A stretch of DNA of 64,000 nt from Bacillus sp. SA1-12 (GCF_000981385.1 NZ_LATZ01000120.1:62001-126000), one strand, 5' to 3'; positions 1-8,942 are shown, counted from the first letter of the stretch. Numbers and translations are program-made. The notes: generated by a model not told the origin, from the sequence alone.

Positions 1-49
1 CTATTTGAAAACAACAATCTCTTTGAAAAATACCATCATTTTTCACACA

Positions 50-142
50 AAAAGAAGGAGCTGTCTTATTCGAAAGGATTAAGCCCCAAACACGGTATGT
101 GTCGGAGAGCAGATCCATTTTAGACAGCCCCTCTTCTTCTTT
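50..142 (-). terminator. Terminator-like long inverted repeat after iolJ
   Basis: On the minus strand the iolJ stop is followed by a stem of about 15 bp (AGGGGCTGTCT with AGACAGCTCCT, extended by AAGAAG/CTTCTT) enclosing about 60 nt, and then a T-rich run. The large loop is unusual and could fold internally. It probably ends the iol transcript. Confidence 0.6.
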
Positions 143-1021
143 TTAATTTATACTTGCGCTGAATTTTTTGGCCTTATTACTGGAGCCAAACTCCCTCATT
201 TTCCCTTTCACTGTTGCTACAATCGCTTCTTTCCCAGGTGTTGTGATGGCCCGGTGATCATATAGATCAAGATCACGATTTAGCTTTTCCCGGACAGCCT
301 TGGTCCAGGCTTGTAAGCATTCGGTATTCACATTGATTTTGGCATGGCCTAATTCAATGGCTTTCTTGATTTGATATTCAGGTATGCCCGAGCCTCCATG
401 CAAGACCAGGGGGATGCCTGTTAGTTCTGAAATCTGTTTCATTTCATCGAAGCCTAGTTCTGGTTCTCCTTGGTATGGTCCGTGAACAGACCCAAGGGCG
501 GCAGCCAAGGCATCAATTCCTGCCTCTTTCACGATTTGCAAGCACTCATTAGGATCAGCATACTTCACTCCGCCAATCAGTCCATCCTCCATACCGCCGA
601 CCGTTCCTACCTCTGCTTCAACAGATACTTCCTTTAAACGAGCATAGTTGACAACCTGTTTTGTCATCGCTATGTTCTCTTCGACGGGATAATGGGATCC
701 ATCAATCATGACAGAAGTAAACCCGGCATCGATTGCCTGTATGCATCTTTCAACACTCATGCCATGGTCTAGATGCAATACCACCGGAACGGTAATCGAC
801 ATTTCCTCTACAAGTGCTTTAACCATGGCAGCGATCGTTTTAAAACCGCCAAGGTACTCAACAAGCCTGTCAGAAGCAGCAACAATAACAGGTGATTGTT
901 CTTCTTCTGCTGCCTCTAAGATGGCCTGTGCCCACTGCAGACTATTAAGATTAAATTGTCCTACAGCATAGCTGCCTTCTTTTGCTTTCAGCAGCATTTC
1001 CTTCATAGATACTAATGACAC
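143..1021 (-). CDS. iolJ: 6-phospho-5-dehydro-2-deoxy-D-gluconate aldolase
   Basis: This class II (zinc) aldolase cleaves 2-deoxy-5-keto-D-gluconate 6-phosphate to dihydroxyacetone phosphate and malonate semialdehyde, the last ring-derived step of inositol degradation. The zinc and phosphate motifs are visible: HLDHG, GGMEDG, GSVHG and LHGGSG. The sequence follows B. subtilis IolJ from SMKE onward. The reading frame extends to 1033, but the GTG at 1021 is preferred: it has AGAGGTGAT upstream and aligns with the IolJ N-terminus, whereas the GTG at 1033 lies inside that ribosome binding site. It is the last gene of the iol cluster, 100 bp after iolG. Its product malonate semialdehyde is the link to the MSAD-like gene upstream. 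Confidence 0.9.
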   Translation of the reverse strand: MSLVSMKEMLLKAKEGSYAVGQFNLNSLQWAQAILEAAEEEQSPVIVAASDRLVEYLGGFKTIAAMVKALVEEMSITVPVVLHLDHGMSVERCIQAIDAGFTSVMIDGSHYPVEENIAMTKQVVNYARLKEVSVEAEVGTVGGMEDGLIGGVKYADPNECLQIVKEAGIDALAAALGSVHGPYQGEPELGFDEMKQISELTGIPLVLHGGSGIPEYQIKKAIELGHAKINVNTECLQAWTKAVREKLNRDLDLYDHRAITTPGKEAIVATVKGKMREFGSSNKAKKFSASIN

Positions 1022-1124
1022 TTTTCTGATCACCTCTTTTTATAGATTTATAAAAGAATTTATTTTAAAAGCCTTTTCAATTTCGTCATACGTTAAGTAA
1101 CTTAAAGCGTGGATTGATCATTTT

Positions 1125-2168
1125 TTAAGCATTGATATTGATCTTGTCTGTTGATTGCTTGTAAAAATCGGGTTGATCTTTTAACGAAACGACTTCTTTC
1201 TCACCTGAATGCTGTGCTTTAATCGCAGCATCTGCTGTTACAGCGGCAATATATCCGTCCCAAGAAGTCGGTCCATTTGGTTCACCTGTTTTATGAATGG
1301 AATCCATAAAATGCTGTAATTCCTTGTCATATGCATCAATAAAGCGATCCTTCCAATCCAATAGCACATTTGTGCCAAACATAGCATTTTTTCTGAACGA
1401 TATACTTTGGAACTCCGGCAGGCTGACAATTCCTTCATCACCGATTACCTCACATTGAATATCATAGCCGTATTTGCAATTAACAAATATTTCAGCTGTA
1501 ATAACAATGCCGCCCTTAGTTTCTAAGGTAACAATTTGCGGATCTCTCAGATTCTCATGGGCATTCTTTGATTTTTTCGGATAGGTCACTTGTACCGTTT
1601 TATAATCATCATTCACAAGCCAATGCAAAACATCAATTTCATGTATTAGCGTATCATGGATCGCCATCTCTGTTGTATATGTTTCAGGGACCTCACGATT
1701 TCGATGTACACAGCGGATCATCAGCGGTTCACCAATGAATTGGTTGTCAATTGCATCTTTTAATTGAACATAACCAGTATCATATCTGCGCATAAAGCCT
1801 ACTTGCACTAAGCGCTTGCCATGCTTTATTTCAGCTTCGACAATTCTCATGCAGCCTTCAGCTGTTGTTGCCAATGGTTTTTCAACGAACACATACTTTC
1901 CAGCTTTAATCGCGGCAAGCACGCTTGCTTCATGTGCAGGTCCCCAGCTTGTTACAAGCACAGCATCAACGTTATCAGCAGCAATAAGTGCTTTATCATC
2001 CGGATAAACGACTGCATCTAATTCAAAGCTTTGTACAGCATTGATTGCAGACTCTTTGTTAACATCTGTGACAGCAACAATTTTGCCGCCTGATAATTTA
2101 TTTTCAATTCGCTTAATATGTTCTCTGCCAATTGCGCCAGTACCAATTACCCCAAATCGAATGGTCAT
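1125..2168 (-). CDS. iolG: Inositol 2-dehydrogenase, Gfo/Idh/MocA family
   Basis: This enzyme oxidises myo-inositol to scyllo-inosose with NAD+, the first step of the pathway. At 347 aa it is the usual length. A Rossmann GTGAIG motif starts at residue 9. The catalytic triad of B. subtilis inositol dehydrogenase falls at the same numbers: Lys97 in VEKPLA, Asp172 and His176 in HDTLIHEID. The start has AGGGAGG seven bases upstream. It is separated from iolE by 180 bp containing a hairpin, so its expression may be uncoupled from iolBCDE. Confidence 0.93.
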   Translation of the reverse strand: MTIRFGVIGTGAIGREHIKRIENKLSGGKIVAVTDVNKESAINAVQSFELDAVVYPDDKALIAADNVDAVLVTSWGPAHEASVLAAIKAGKYVFVEKPLATTAEGCMRIVEAEIKHGKRLVQVGFMRRYDTGYVQLKDAIDNQFIGEPLMIRCVHRNREVPETYTTEMAIHDTLIHEIDVLHWLVNDDYKTVQVTYPKKSKNAHENLRDPQIVTLETKGGIVITAEIFVNCKYGYDIQCEVIGDEGIVSLPEFQSISFRKNAMFGTNVLLDWKDRFIDAYDKELQHFMDSIHKTGEPNGPTSWDGYIAAVTADAAIKAQHSGEKEVVSLKDQPDFYKQSTDKININA

Positions 2169-2200
2169 GTCTATTCCTCCCTTTAATTAATGGATATATC

Positions 2201-2262
2201 CAAATAAAACGGGCAGTAAATCCCACTTCAAGATTCAAAAGAGAAGCGGGGGTTAACTGCCT
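2201..2262 (-). terminator. Hairpin between iolE and iolG
   Basis: On the minus strand GGCAGTTAACCCCCGCTTC can pair with GAAGTGGGATTTACTGCC, followed by CGTTTTATTT. It looks like a partial intrinsic terminator or an RNA-stabilising hairpin inside the operon. Confidence 0.5.
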
Positions 2263-2348
2263 GTAAAGATCCGACAAAAGACAGGATGTCCAAGTCATGC
2301 TATTGCCAAGGAAGTGGAAATGTATGCGTGAAGTTCCGTTTTTGGATG

Positions 2349-3260
2349 TTAGCCCACAATTTCTGTCTTTTTCAGAGTAAGTAATGTTTCATCAATGTAT
2401 TTTCTTGCAATTAATGCATATTCCAACGGATGTGCAACCGAAGGATCCTGCTCTGCTTCTATGACAATCCAGCCTTTATAATTATGGTCAAGCAGTATTT
2501 GGTAGACTTCTGTAAAATCAATGCATCCGTCACCAGGGACAGTAAACATGCCATTTAAAAAGGATTGTAAAAAGGATTCGCCTTTTTCCCTGCATTGTGC
2601 CAGCTGTTGATCTCTTACATCTTTAAAATGAACGTGTTTAATGCGGTTGATATGCTTTGTTAATAGTTTCATATAATCACCATCAGAAACATAAATATGA
2701 CCTGTATCATAAAGGAGGTGAACATGGTTTGAATCGGTATTGTCCAGTAGGCGATCAATTTCTTCTAATGTTTGAACACCTGTGCCCATATGATGATGAT
2801 AGACTAATTTTAAGTTATATTGTTCGGCAATTTTCCCAAGTTCGTTTAAGCCTTGGCATAATTGGTTCCATTCCTCGTCAGTAAAGACAGGCTTTTCTGT
2901 AAAGACATTTTTAGTTGTTCCTTGTATGCTGTATGTTTGTTCTGATACAACAGCAACGTCTGCCTTCACTTCCTGCAAATATTCACAATGTTGATGAAAA
3001 GCCTTTGAAGCCTCTTCAAGTCCATCGCGGATCAGGAAACTGCTGAACCACTGGCCTGCAATTTTTAAGTTGCGCAGCTTAATTTCTTTATTTAACACCT
3101 CTGCCTCAGGGAAGAAACCGCCAACCTCTGTCCCTTGGAAGCCAGCAACAACAATATCACTCAATAGATGTGACAACGTATTTTCCTTGCCGATCTCAGG
3201 CAGATCATCATTTCGCCAGCCAATTGGTGCAATGCCCCAACGAATCTCTTGATTACTCAT
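2349..3260 (-). CDS. iolE: Scyllo-inosose (2-keto-myo-inositol) dehydratase
   Basis: IolE dehydrates scyllo-inosose to 3D-trihydroxycyclohexane-1,2-dione, the second step of inositol breakdown. The 303-aa protein is a TIM-barrel sugar isomerase/dehydratase-like enzyme. It has the family N-terminus (IRWGIAPIGWRNDDLPEIG), a metal-binding HHHMGTG loop near the middle and the VHFKDVR motif. The start has AAAGGGTGA upstream. It follows iolD by 16 bp, so the two are co-transcribed. Confidence 0.93.
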   Translation of the reverse strand: MSNQEIRWGIAPIGWRNDDLPEIGKENTLSHLLSDIVVAGFQGTEVGGFFPEAEVLNKEIKLRNLKIAGQWFSSFLIRDGLEEASKAFHQHCEYLQEVKADVAVVSEQTYSIQGTTKNVFTEKPVFTDEEWNQLCQGLNELGKIAEQYNLKLVYHHHMGTGVQTLEEIDRLLDNTDSNHVHLLYDTGHIYVSDGDYMKLLTKHINRIKHVHFKDVRDQQLAQCREKGESFLQSFLNGMFTVPGDGCIDFTEVYQILLDHNYKGWIVIEAEQDPSVAHPLEYALIARKYIDETLLTLKKTEIVG

Positions 3261-3276
3261 TCTTATTCACCCTTTA

Positions 3277-5190
3277 TTAATATTGCTTTGCATATCTTAA
3301 TTTTTCTTGCTTAAGTTCAAATGTTTTTTGAACAAGTTCTTGCTCAGACACTTCCGGGAATCCTAAGTTCCACCAGCTGCCATCATAACCATCTGTCATT
3401 GTTTTTGGAAGCACTTTCATCTCAATTAGAGTTGATCGTTCCTGTTTCTTAGCATCCTCTAAAGCTGCTTTTAATTCTTCAACCGTATTTGCCCGGTACG
3501 CTTTAGCGCCATAACCTTCAGCAACTTTCGCATAATCAATATTCATAATTTGATTATCTGCTGTTCTGAATTCACAATGGAAACTGCCATTTCCAGAATC
3601 CATTTGAAGATTATTAATACAGCCAAATCCTGAATTATCGAATAAGAGCACATTTATTTTTTTGTTATACTGAATAGCTGTGATAAATTCTGAATGCAGC
3701 ATGAGGAAGCTTCCATCACCGACGATTGTATACACCTCTTTTGCTGGGTCAGCCAGCTTTAATCCTAATGTACCGGAAACTTCATAGCCCATACAAGAGT
3801 ACCCGTATTCAAGATGATAGGTGTTCGGAACTTCTGAATGCCATAAACGCTGCAGGTCTCCTGGAAGAGAGCCGGCTGCACAAATAATGATGCTGTCAGG
3901 ATCGATCGTGTCATTAATCGCTAAAAGTGCAGTCGTTTGCGGAAGTTCTGTTTGTAAAGCATCCGCATACTCATTCAACACTTCTTGTGAAAAATGATTC
4001 TTAATTTCAGGATCAAAGTTTTCTCGATTAAATGTGACTTTGCTTAGGCGGTCACGTTCAATTAACCATTCTTCTTTTAATTCAGTAATCGCGTTGCCAA
4101 ACTCGCTTTTATATCCTTCCAGCATTGGTGTTAAAGCCTCAAATGCTGTTCTAGCATCAGCTACAACTGGAAATGCATCCAATTTATAGGCTTGCATGCG
4201 GCTGACATTGATATTTAAAAACTTTGCAGTTTCAAAGTTAAATAGTGTTTTAGATGACGTTGCAAAATCAGTAAATCTGGTCCCGACGCCAATAATCAGA
4301 TCGGCTTGCTGTGCGGCTTTATTTGCCGCTGATGTTCCTGTAATTCCAAGCCCGCCAAGGTTATTTTCGAATGAAGATTCGATTGCTGATTTTCCTGCTT
4401 GAGTTTCAACTAAAGGAATATTATATTTTTTTGAAAACTCCATTAGCGCTTCACGAGCTTCTGAATATTTCACTCCGCCACCTGCAACAATAACAGGTTT
4501 CTTGCTTGCCTTAATTAACTCGGCAGCACCTGTCAGCTCACGTTGTGAAGGAAGCTTGCGGTCAATGTAATGGACGCGCTTTTCAAAGAATTTTACATCA
4601 TAATCAAAGGCTTCCCCTTCAACATCCTGAGAGATACAAATAGTTGCCGGACCAGCTTTTGCCGGGTCTGTCATCACTTCAAAAGCCCGAATTAAACTTG
4701 ACATTAATTGCTCAGGTCGAGTGATGCGATCCCAATATCTTGATACAGGCTTTAATGCATCATTTGTTGTGACAGCTGTGCTGTATTCTTGCTCAATCTG
4801 CTGCAATACAGGATCAGGCTGGCGTGTCGCATAAGTATCTGCCGGCAGGAATAAAACCGGAATATTATTTGCAAGGGCAGTACCTGCTGCTGTAACTAAA
4901 TTAGCAGAACCTGGGCCGCTTGAAGTTGAAACAGCATATATTTTTTTGCGCAGCATTTGTTTGCTATATGCGATCGCTGCATGTGCCATACCTTGTTCAT
5001 TTTTCCCTGAAATGATTTTTAAATGTCCTGGGTCCTGTTCAATCGCCTGCCCAATGGCTAATACATTTCCATGGCCAAAGATTGTAAAAATACCTTCAAC
5101 AAACGGAAACTCCTCACCATCTATATGGACATATTGCTGATTTAAAAACTTGAACAAGGCTTGTGCTGTTGTTAATCGAATTGTTTCCAT
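3277..5190 (-). CDS. iolD: 3D-(3,5/4)-trihydroxycyclohexane-1,2-dione hydrolase
   Basis: This thiamine-diphosphate enzyme hydrolyses the cyclic dione to 5-deoxy-glucuronate, opening the inositol ring. The 637-aa protein has the acetolactate-synthase-like three-domain layout. The ThDP motif begins at GDGSFLMLHSE and ends about 30 residues later at NN (GFGCINN). The N-terminal pyrimidine domain contains HGNVLAIG and NEQGMAHAA with the conserved glutamate. It lies 12 bp after iolC and 16 bp before iolE. Confidence 0.94.
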   Translation of the reverse strand: METIRLTTAQALFKFLNQQYVHIDGEEFPFVEGIFTIFGHGNVLAIGQAIEQDPGHLKIISGKNEQGMAHAAIAYSKQMLRKKIYAVSTSSGPGSANLVTAAGTALANNIPVLFLPADTYATRQPDPVLQQIEQEYSTAVTTNDALKPVSRYWDRITRPEQLMSSLIRAFEVMTDPAKAGPATICISQDVEGEAFDYDVKFFEKRVHYIDRKLPSQRELTGAAELIKASKKPVIVAGGGVKYSEAREALMEFSKKYNIPLVETQAGKSAIESSFENNLGGLGITGTSAANKAAQQADLIIGVGTRFTDFATSSKTLFNFETAKFLNINVSRMQAYKLDAFPVVADARTAFEALTPMLEGYKSEFGNAITELKEEWLIERDRLSKVTFNRENFDPEIKNHFSQEVLNEYADALQTELPQTTALLAINDTIDPDSIIICAAGSLPGDLQRLWHSEVPNTYHLEYGYSCMGYEVSGTLGLKLADPAKEVYTIVGDGSFLMLHSEFITAIQYNKKINVLLFDNSGFGCINNLQMDSGNGSFHCEFRTADNQIMNIDYAKVAEGYGAKAYRANTVEELKAALEDAKKQERSTLIEMKVLPKTMTDGYDGSWWNLGFPEVSEQELVQKTFELKQEKLRYAKQY

Positions 5191-5202
5191 CCCTCTTCAC
5201 CT

Positions 5203-6198
5203 CTATGAAATTGAAATTGTCTCGTTTTTAGCTATTAATTCTTCAATCTCTTCCACTGTAGGCATTGCTTCTGATGAGCTATGCTTGCTAACAACAATCG
5301 ATGCTGATGCACTGCCATATTTTAATGCTGATTCAATATCTTTACCTGTGATTAGTGCGAATAAGAATGCTGAAGCATAGGAATCACCGGCTCCAAATGT
5401 TTTTAATACGTTTGTCTTATAGGCCAAACCTCTAAAAATTTCACCCGATTTTGCATAGGCATATGAGCCTTCAACACCATGCTTAATCACGATAAGCTCT
5501 GGAGAATGCTTAAACAGATAGTTGACTGTATCCTCGTTTTTCCCTTCTGTCTTTCTGTTTTCCAATACATCAAATTCATCACGTGTCCCAACGACGACAT
5601 CTGACTGCTCTGCAACTAATGAATAATAAACAGCTGTTTCTTCAGGTGTTTCCCAGGAATATGGACGATAGTCCAATTCGAAAATAACTTTTACATCATT
5701 TTTCTTCGCAAGATTAACGGCTTTTATCACCGCTTCACGAGACGGACTTTTTGATAATGCGGTACCTGAAACAAGCAGAACCTTCGATCTTTTAATATAA
5801 TCCTCATTCACTTCAGAAGGAGTTAAATAAAGATCTGCTACATCCTGACGATACATGAGAATGCTGCATTCTTCCGGACTCTTAATCTCTGTAAAAGCTA
5901 AACCTGTTTTATGTCCCTCAGTATCGACCACCATATTGGACGTATCAATTCCAGCATCCCTCATATATTTTTCAATAAACCGTCCGTGCTGGTCATCGGA
6001 AATTTTACCGATGAACCCAGCTTTTAATCCTAGCTTGGAGCTTCCGATTGCAATATTTGCAGGAGAGCCACCAACATACTTTGAAAACGTCATGGTTTCT
6101 TCCATTGGGCGGTTATATTCCACTGCATTTAAATCAATGCAAGCGCGACCAATTGCAATAATATCGAATTCCTTATCAGCATGAAAATAAATATTCAT
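5203..6198 (-). CDS. iolC: 5-dehydro-2-deoxygluconokinase, PfkB family
   Basis: IolC phosphorylates 5-dehydro-2-deoxy-D-gluconate to the 6-phosphate, which is both the IolJ substrate and the inducer that releases IolR in B. subtilis. The 331-aa ribokinase-type protein shows the first PfkB signature (VGGSPANIAIG) and the second with the catalytic GAGD motif (KTFGAGDSYASAF). An AAAGGAGC site precedes the ATG. Genes iolB, iolC, iolD and iolE are spaced 12-21 bp apart and form one transcription unit. Confidence 0.93.
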   Translation of the reverse strand: MNIYFHADKEFDIIAIGRACIDLNAVEYNRPMEETMTFSKYVGGSPANIAIGSSKLGLKAGFIGKISDDQHGRFIEKYMRDAGIDTSNMVVDTEGHKTGLAFTEIKSPEECSILMYRQDVADLYLTPSEVNEDYIKRSKVLLVSGTALSKSPSREAVIKAVNLAKKNDVKVIFELDYRPYSWETPEETAVYYSLVAEQSDVVVGTRDEFDVLENRKTEGKNEDTVNYLFKHSPELIVIKHGVEGSYAYAKSGEIFRGLAYKTNVLKTFGAGDSYASAFLFALITGKDIESALKYGSASASIVVSKHSSSEAMPTVEEIEELIAKNETISIS

Positions 6199-6219
6199 TT
6201 TATCTAACAGCTCCTTTTT

Positions 6220-7035
6220 TTATCGATTTAAAATCCATTCATGATCAGGATCGTTGTAGAACTTCCAAATCCTCTTCGGACCTGCCATTACATTTAAGTA
6301 ATAGGATGTGTAGCCTTCAGGAACACCTACTGGATGGTAGCCCGCAGGTACAAGAACCATGTCACCGCTCTCAACAGCCATTGTTTCATCCAATGAACGA
6401 TCATCAGTGTATACACGCTGGAAGACAAAGCCCTGCTTCGGATTCATTTCATGGTAGTATGTTTCTTCTAAAAATGACTCCTCTGGCAAATTATCTTGAT
6501 CATGCTTATGCGGAGGATAGCTGGACCAATTTCCGCTTTCTGTATATACCTCAACAACTAGTAAACTATTTGCAGAAGGATCGGAATCTGGTAAAATATT
6601 GTGCACCATACGCTTGTTGTTTCCAGTTCCTCTATGCTCGACCCCATTGTCTGCAGCACTGATTAATTTTGTCGGCAATTGCTTATCTGATGGCGAATAG
6701 CATAAAGCAACACGCGCTCCGCTTACTGCCTCTACTTTAAACGTTCGATCATTTGATACATAAACACTGTCTGTTGGTTTCTTTTCAAAGACAGATTCAC
6801 GTGTACCAATTTCTTCAAAATTGACCTCTCCATCCGAAACATTTATCTTCCCAGTTAAGGCCACAATGCAGCATTCTTTGTTTCCCAGCTTTTCTGAATA
6901 TGTTGCACCTGGAGCAAGGTCAATCATTTTAAATCCGACATATTCCAATGATGAATTTTCTGATGCTACTTCATGAATAAGTGTTACACCTTGTTCCAGC
7001 TCTTTTTGAACAGGCTTGCGCAGCAATTTACTCAT
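6220..7035 (-). CDS. iolB: 5-deoxy-glucuronate isomerase
   Basis: IolB is a bicupin isomerase converting 5-deoxy-D-glucuronate to 5-dehydro-2-deoxy-D-gluconate. The 271-aa length is standard, and the second cupin (YPPHKHDQDNLPEESFLEE, then GDMVLVPAGYHPV) retains its metal-binding His/Glu residues. It is the first gene of the iolBCDE unit with a strong AGGAGGAGA site. The 394-bp upstream region carries two identical cre-like palindromes. In B. subtilis iolA precedes iolB; here it does not. Confidence 0.93.
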   Translation of the reverse strand: MSKLLRKPVQKELEQGVTLIHEVASENSSLEYVGFKMIDLAPGATYSEKLGNKECCIVALTGKINVSDGEVNFEEIGTRESVFEKKPTDSVYVSNDRTFKVEAVSGARVALCYSPSDKQLPTKLISAADNGVEHRGTGNNKRMVHNILPDSDPSANSLLVVEVYTESGNWSSYPPHKHDQDNLPEESFLEETYYHEMNPKQGFVFQRVYTDDRSLDETMAVESGDMVLVPAGYHPVGVPEGYTSYYLNVMAGPKRIWKFYNDPDHEWILNR

Positions 7036-7076
7036 TGCAATCTCCTCCTATTTTTATAAGTAAGATAAGAAATGTC

Positions 7077-7095
7077 ACTGCAATCGATTTCATTG
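7077..7095 (-). promoter_or_regulatory. cre-like site 1 upstream of iolB
   Basis: The minus strand reads CAATGAAATCGATTGCAGT. It satisfies every fixed position of the CcpA consensus WTGNAANCGNWNNCW. It lies about 45 bp before the iolB start, suited to carbon catabolite repression. A LacI-family regulator other than CcpA could also recognise it. Confidence 0.6.
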
Positions 7096-7266
7096 GTGGT
7101 TTTAAAAACAAAATAGAATTGTCTATTCAATCATACACTTTTCCTGATTTCTTCTACAGATTAATCGTTAAACCGTTTTCAGTCAATACTTTTTAGCGTT
7201 TTAAAGGTAATTTTTTCAGAAATTCCCACTTTCCAAGTTCACTTATTCGCAATTAACGTATATTTT

Positions 7267-7285
7267 ACTGCAATCGATTTCATTG
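7267..7285 (-). promoter_or_regulatory. cre-like site 2 upstream of iolB
   Basis: This is an exact 19-bp copy of the site at 7077-7095, 190 bp further upstream. Two identical copies in a diverged AT-rich spacer point to a functional pair, possibly for DNA looping. Confidence 0.55.
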
Positions 7286-7368
7286 ATAGTTAGATTTTTT
7301 TGATAAGATTAGTTTGATAGTACTTCTAACTAAGTAATCCTATCTTTAGATTTAATCTTACCATTTAT

Positions 7369-7384
7369 ATAAAACGCTTTCAAT
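7369..7384 (-). promoter_or_regulatory. Weak cre-like site between MSAD-like gene and iolB
   Basis: The minus strand reads TTGAAAGCGTTTTAT, matching the CcpA consensus except at the penultimate C. It sits 45-60 bp after the MSAD-like stop codon. Confidence 0.35.
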
Positions 7385-7429
7385 AGGTATCCTTAAATTA
7401 ATAGATCAATAATTTCTAAGTCATTTTAT

Positions 7430-7819
7430 TTACAATTTACCTGTTAAAAACTGTGCTTCGCCAAGACCAAAGCTCCAATCGGCCTCTCCATTTTCAGTGA
7501 TTGAGATCATCAAGTCCTCTGGTGATATACCGCACTCCGTTTCAAGTCTATCTGCCAGCAGGGAATATAGTCTTTTTTTCTGTTCTTTTGTTCTGGCTTT
7601 ACTTACAATACTGATGATCACCACATTATTTGTTCTATTAAAACCTAATCCTGTATCCTGGATAATAAGTTCATTGGCTGAATGCTGATGGACAATTTGA
7701 TAACGGTCCCTTTCAGGCACGTTAAATGCTTCCACCATTGCATTGTGGGCGGTATCCAATAATTTTTTTAATGACTGCTCATCTCGGCCTTCAATTAAAT
7801 CAAAACGTAATAATGGCAT
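7430..7819 (-). CDS. Malonate semialdehyde decarboxylase-like tautomerase
   Basis: The 129-aa protein belongs to the tautomerase superfamily with catalytic Pro1 after Met removal. Counting from Pro1, the active-site residues recalled for Pseudomonas pavonaceae malonate semialdehyde decarboxylase (MSAD) are at the same positions: Pro1, Asp37, Arg75, Trp114, Phe116, Phe123 and Leu128. Arg73 is replaced by Lys. The FDLIEGR start and ADWSFG...FLTG end also follow MSAD. MSAD converts malonate semialdehyde to acetaldehyde and CO2, and malonate semialdehyde is exactly what IolJ releases. The gene lies between iolR and iolB, and no iolA is seen. Function is inferred; other tautomerases of this subgroup have unknown roles. 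Confidence 0.75.
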   Translation of the reverse strand: MPLLRFDLIEGRDEQSLKKLLDTAHNAMVEAFNVPERDRYQIVHQHSANELIIQDTGLGFNRTNNVVIISIVSKARTKEQKKRLYSLLADRLETECGISPEDLMISITENGEADWSFGLGEAQFLTGKL

Positions 7820-7854
7820 AAATAACTTCCTCCTTGAACATGTTTATATATAGT

Positions 7855-7895
7855 AAAACTTTTAAGCCATATGTTTGAAAAAGGCTTAAAAGTTT
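7855..7895 (-). terminator. Perfect 14-bp hairpin after iolR
   Basis: AAAACTTTTAAGCC and GGCTTAAAAGTTTT form a perfect stem with a 13-nt loop in the 91-bp gap between iolR and the tautomerase gene. The T-tract is short (TTTT), so it could be a leaky terminator that lowers downstream expression. Confidence 0.55.
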
Positions 7896-7910
7896 TCTTA
7901 ACATCCTAAG

Positions 7911-8675
7911 TTAATTCAATTTGTCAGAAATGACAAGCTGGATATCATGCTTGTTTGCAAATTCCTGATAGGCATCACTTGGCAGCCGATCTGTAATAAT
8001 CGCGTCAAGTTCAGATAAATCACAATAGGTCATTAACGCATATTGATCAAACTTTTCATGATCAACTAGTAAATAAACCTTTGAGCTTTTGTTAACAACG
8101 GTTTGCTTCATTTCATTTTCAACAGGTGATGAATGAGTAACACCGTTTGTGATGGAAAGTCCTGCAGATGCCATAAATGCCTTGTTGATATTGTATGATT
8201 TCAATAAGTCCAGATTTTTCAGGCTGACAAAAGACTTGGTTTTACGCTCTAATACTCCGCCAGCAGAAATGACATTTAAATTGTTGTATGGAAAAGATTT
8301 GAAAATAAAATCCAGATTATTAGTTAGGATTGTCACATTTTTCTGTTGCAGATAGTCCACCATCTCTAATGTAGTAGTACCTGAGTCAATATAGATAATA
8401 TCCCCATCCTCAACAAAATCTGCTGCCGCTTTACCAATTGCCTTTTTTAGTCGTACATTTCTTGTTTGTCTCTCATGAAAGGATGTAAGTGTTGCATGAT
8501 TGACAGAAATTCCGCCATAGACCTTAATAATCGTTCCGCGATCAACCAATTGCTGGATATCACGGCGAATGGTGTTTTTTGATACATTAAACACTTTACA
8601 AAGCTCATCCAATGATACTGTTTCATGGACTAAAACATATTCTTGTATCTGTTCAATCCGTTCTGTTTTTAACAT
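7911..8675 (-). CDS. iolR: DeoR-family repressor of inositol genes
   Basis: The 254-aa protein has an N-terminal winged helix (VSLDELCKVFNVSKNTIRRDI, positions about 18-39) and a C-terminal sugar-phosphate sensing domain (DGDIIYIDSGTTT; NINKAFMASAGLS; VDHEKFDQ). It resembles B. subtilis IolR, which is released by 2-deoxy-5-keto-gluconate 6-phosphate. In B. subtilis iolR is divergent from the operon; here it is upstream on the same strand with the tautomerase gene between. Assignment rests on family resemblance and context. Confidence 0.85.
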   Translation of the reverse strand: MLKTERIEQIQEYVLVHETVSLDELCKVFNVSKNTIRRDIQQLVDRGTIIKVYGGISVNHATLTSFHERQTRNVRLKKAIGKAAADFVEDGDIIYIDSGTTTLEMVDYLQQKNVTILTNNLDFIFKSFPYNNLNVISAGGVLERKTKSFVSLKNLDLLKSYNINKAFMASAGLSITNGVTHSSPVENEMKQTVVNKSSKVYLLVDHEKFDQYALMTYCDLSELDAIITDRLPSDAYQEFANKHDIQLVISDKLN

Positions 8676-8880
8676 GACTACCCCTTCTTGTTTATATTAC
8701 CTATTCAAAAGCTCTAAGCAACATGAACCTTACCTACATATTAACAAAAACTACCCAAAAGTTCACCATATTTTTAAAAAAATATTAAATATTTAGTTAT
8801 TACCTTTAGTATTTTGACCAAATTCATCTTAAAAGAACCAAAATATAACCAATATTAGCCATCATGTGATTAAATCATAT

Positions 8881-8923
8881 ACCCGCCTCTTTTGAAGATA
8901 CCATCCAATCAAAAAAGGCGGGT
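8881..8923. terminator. Inverted repeat after the aminotransferase gene
   Basis: CCCGCCTCTTTTGA and TCAAAAAAGGCGGG form a strong stem with a 15-nt loop just downstream of the aminotransferase stop. It lacks a clean T-tract on either strand, so termination is likely but not certain. Confidence 0.5.
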
Positions 8924-8942
8924 GGATTTAAAATTGAACTGA

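Larger units (their letters stand above)
7036..7429 (-). promoter_or_regulatory. iolB upstream regulatory region
   Basis: This 394-bp AT-rich gap between the MSAD-like gene and iolB contains the presumed iolB promoter. It holds two identical 19-bp sites and a weaker third site (listed separately). No open reading frame was seen. The placement implies that iolBCDEGJ has its own promoter, distinct from that of iolR and the tautomerase. Confidence 0.5.
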
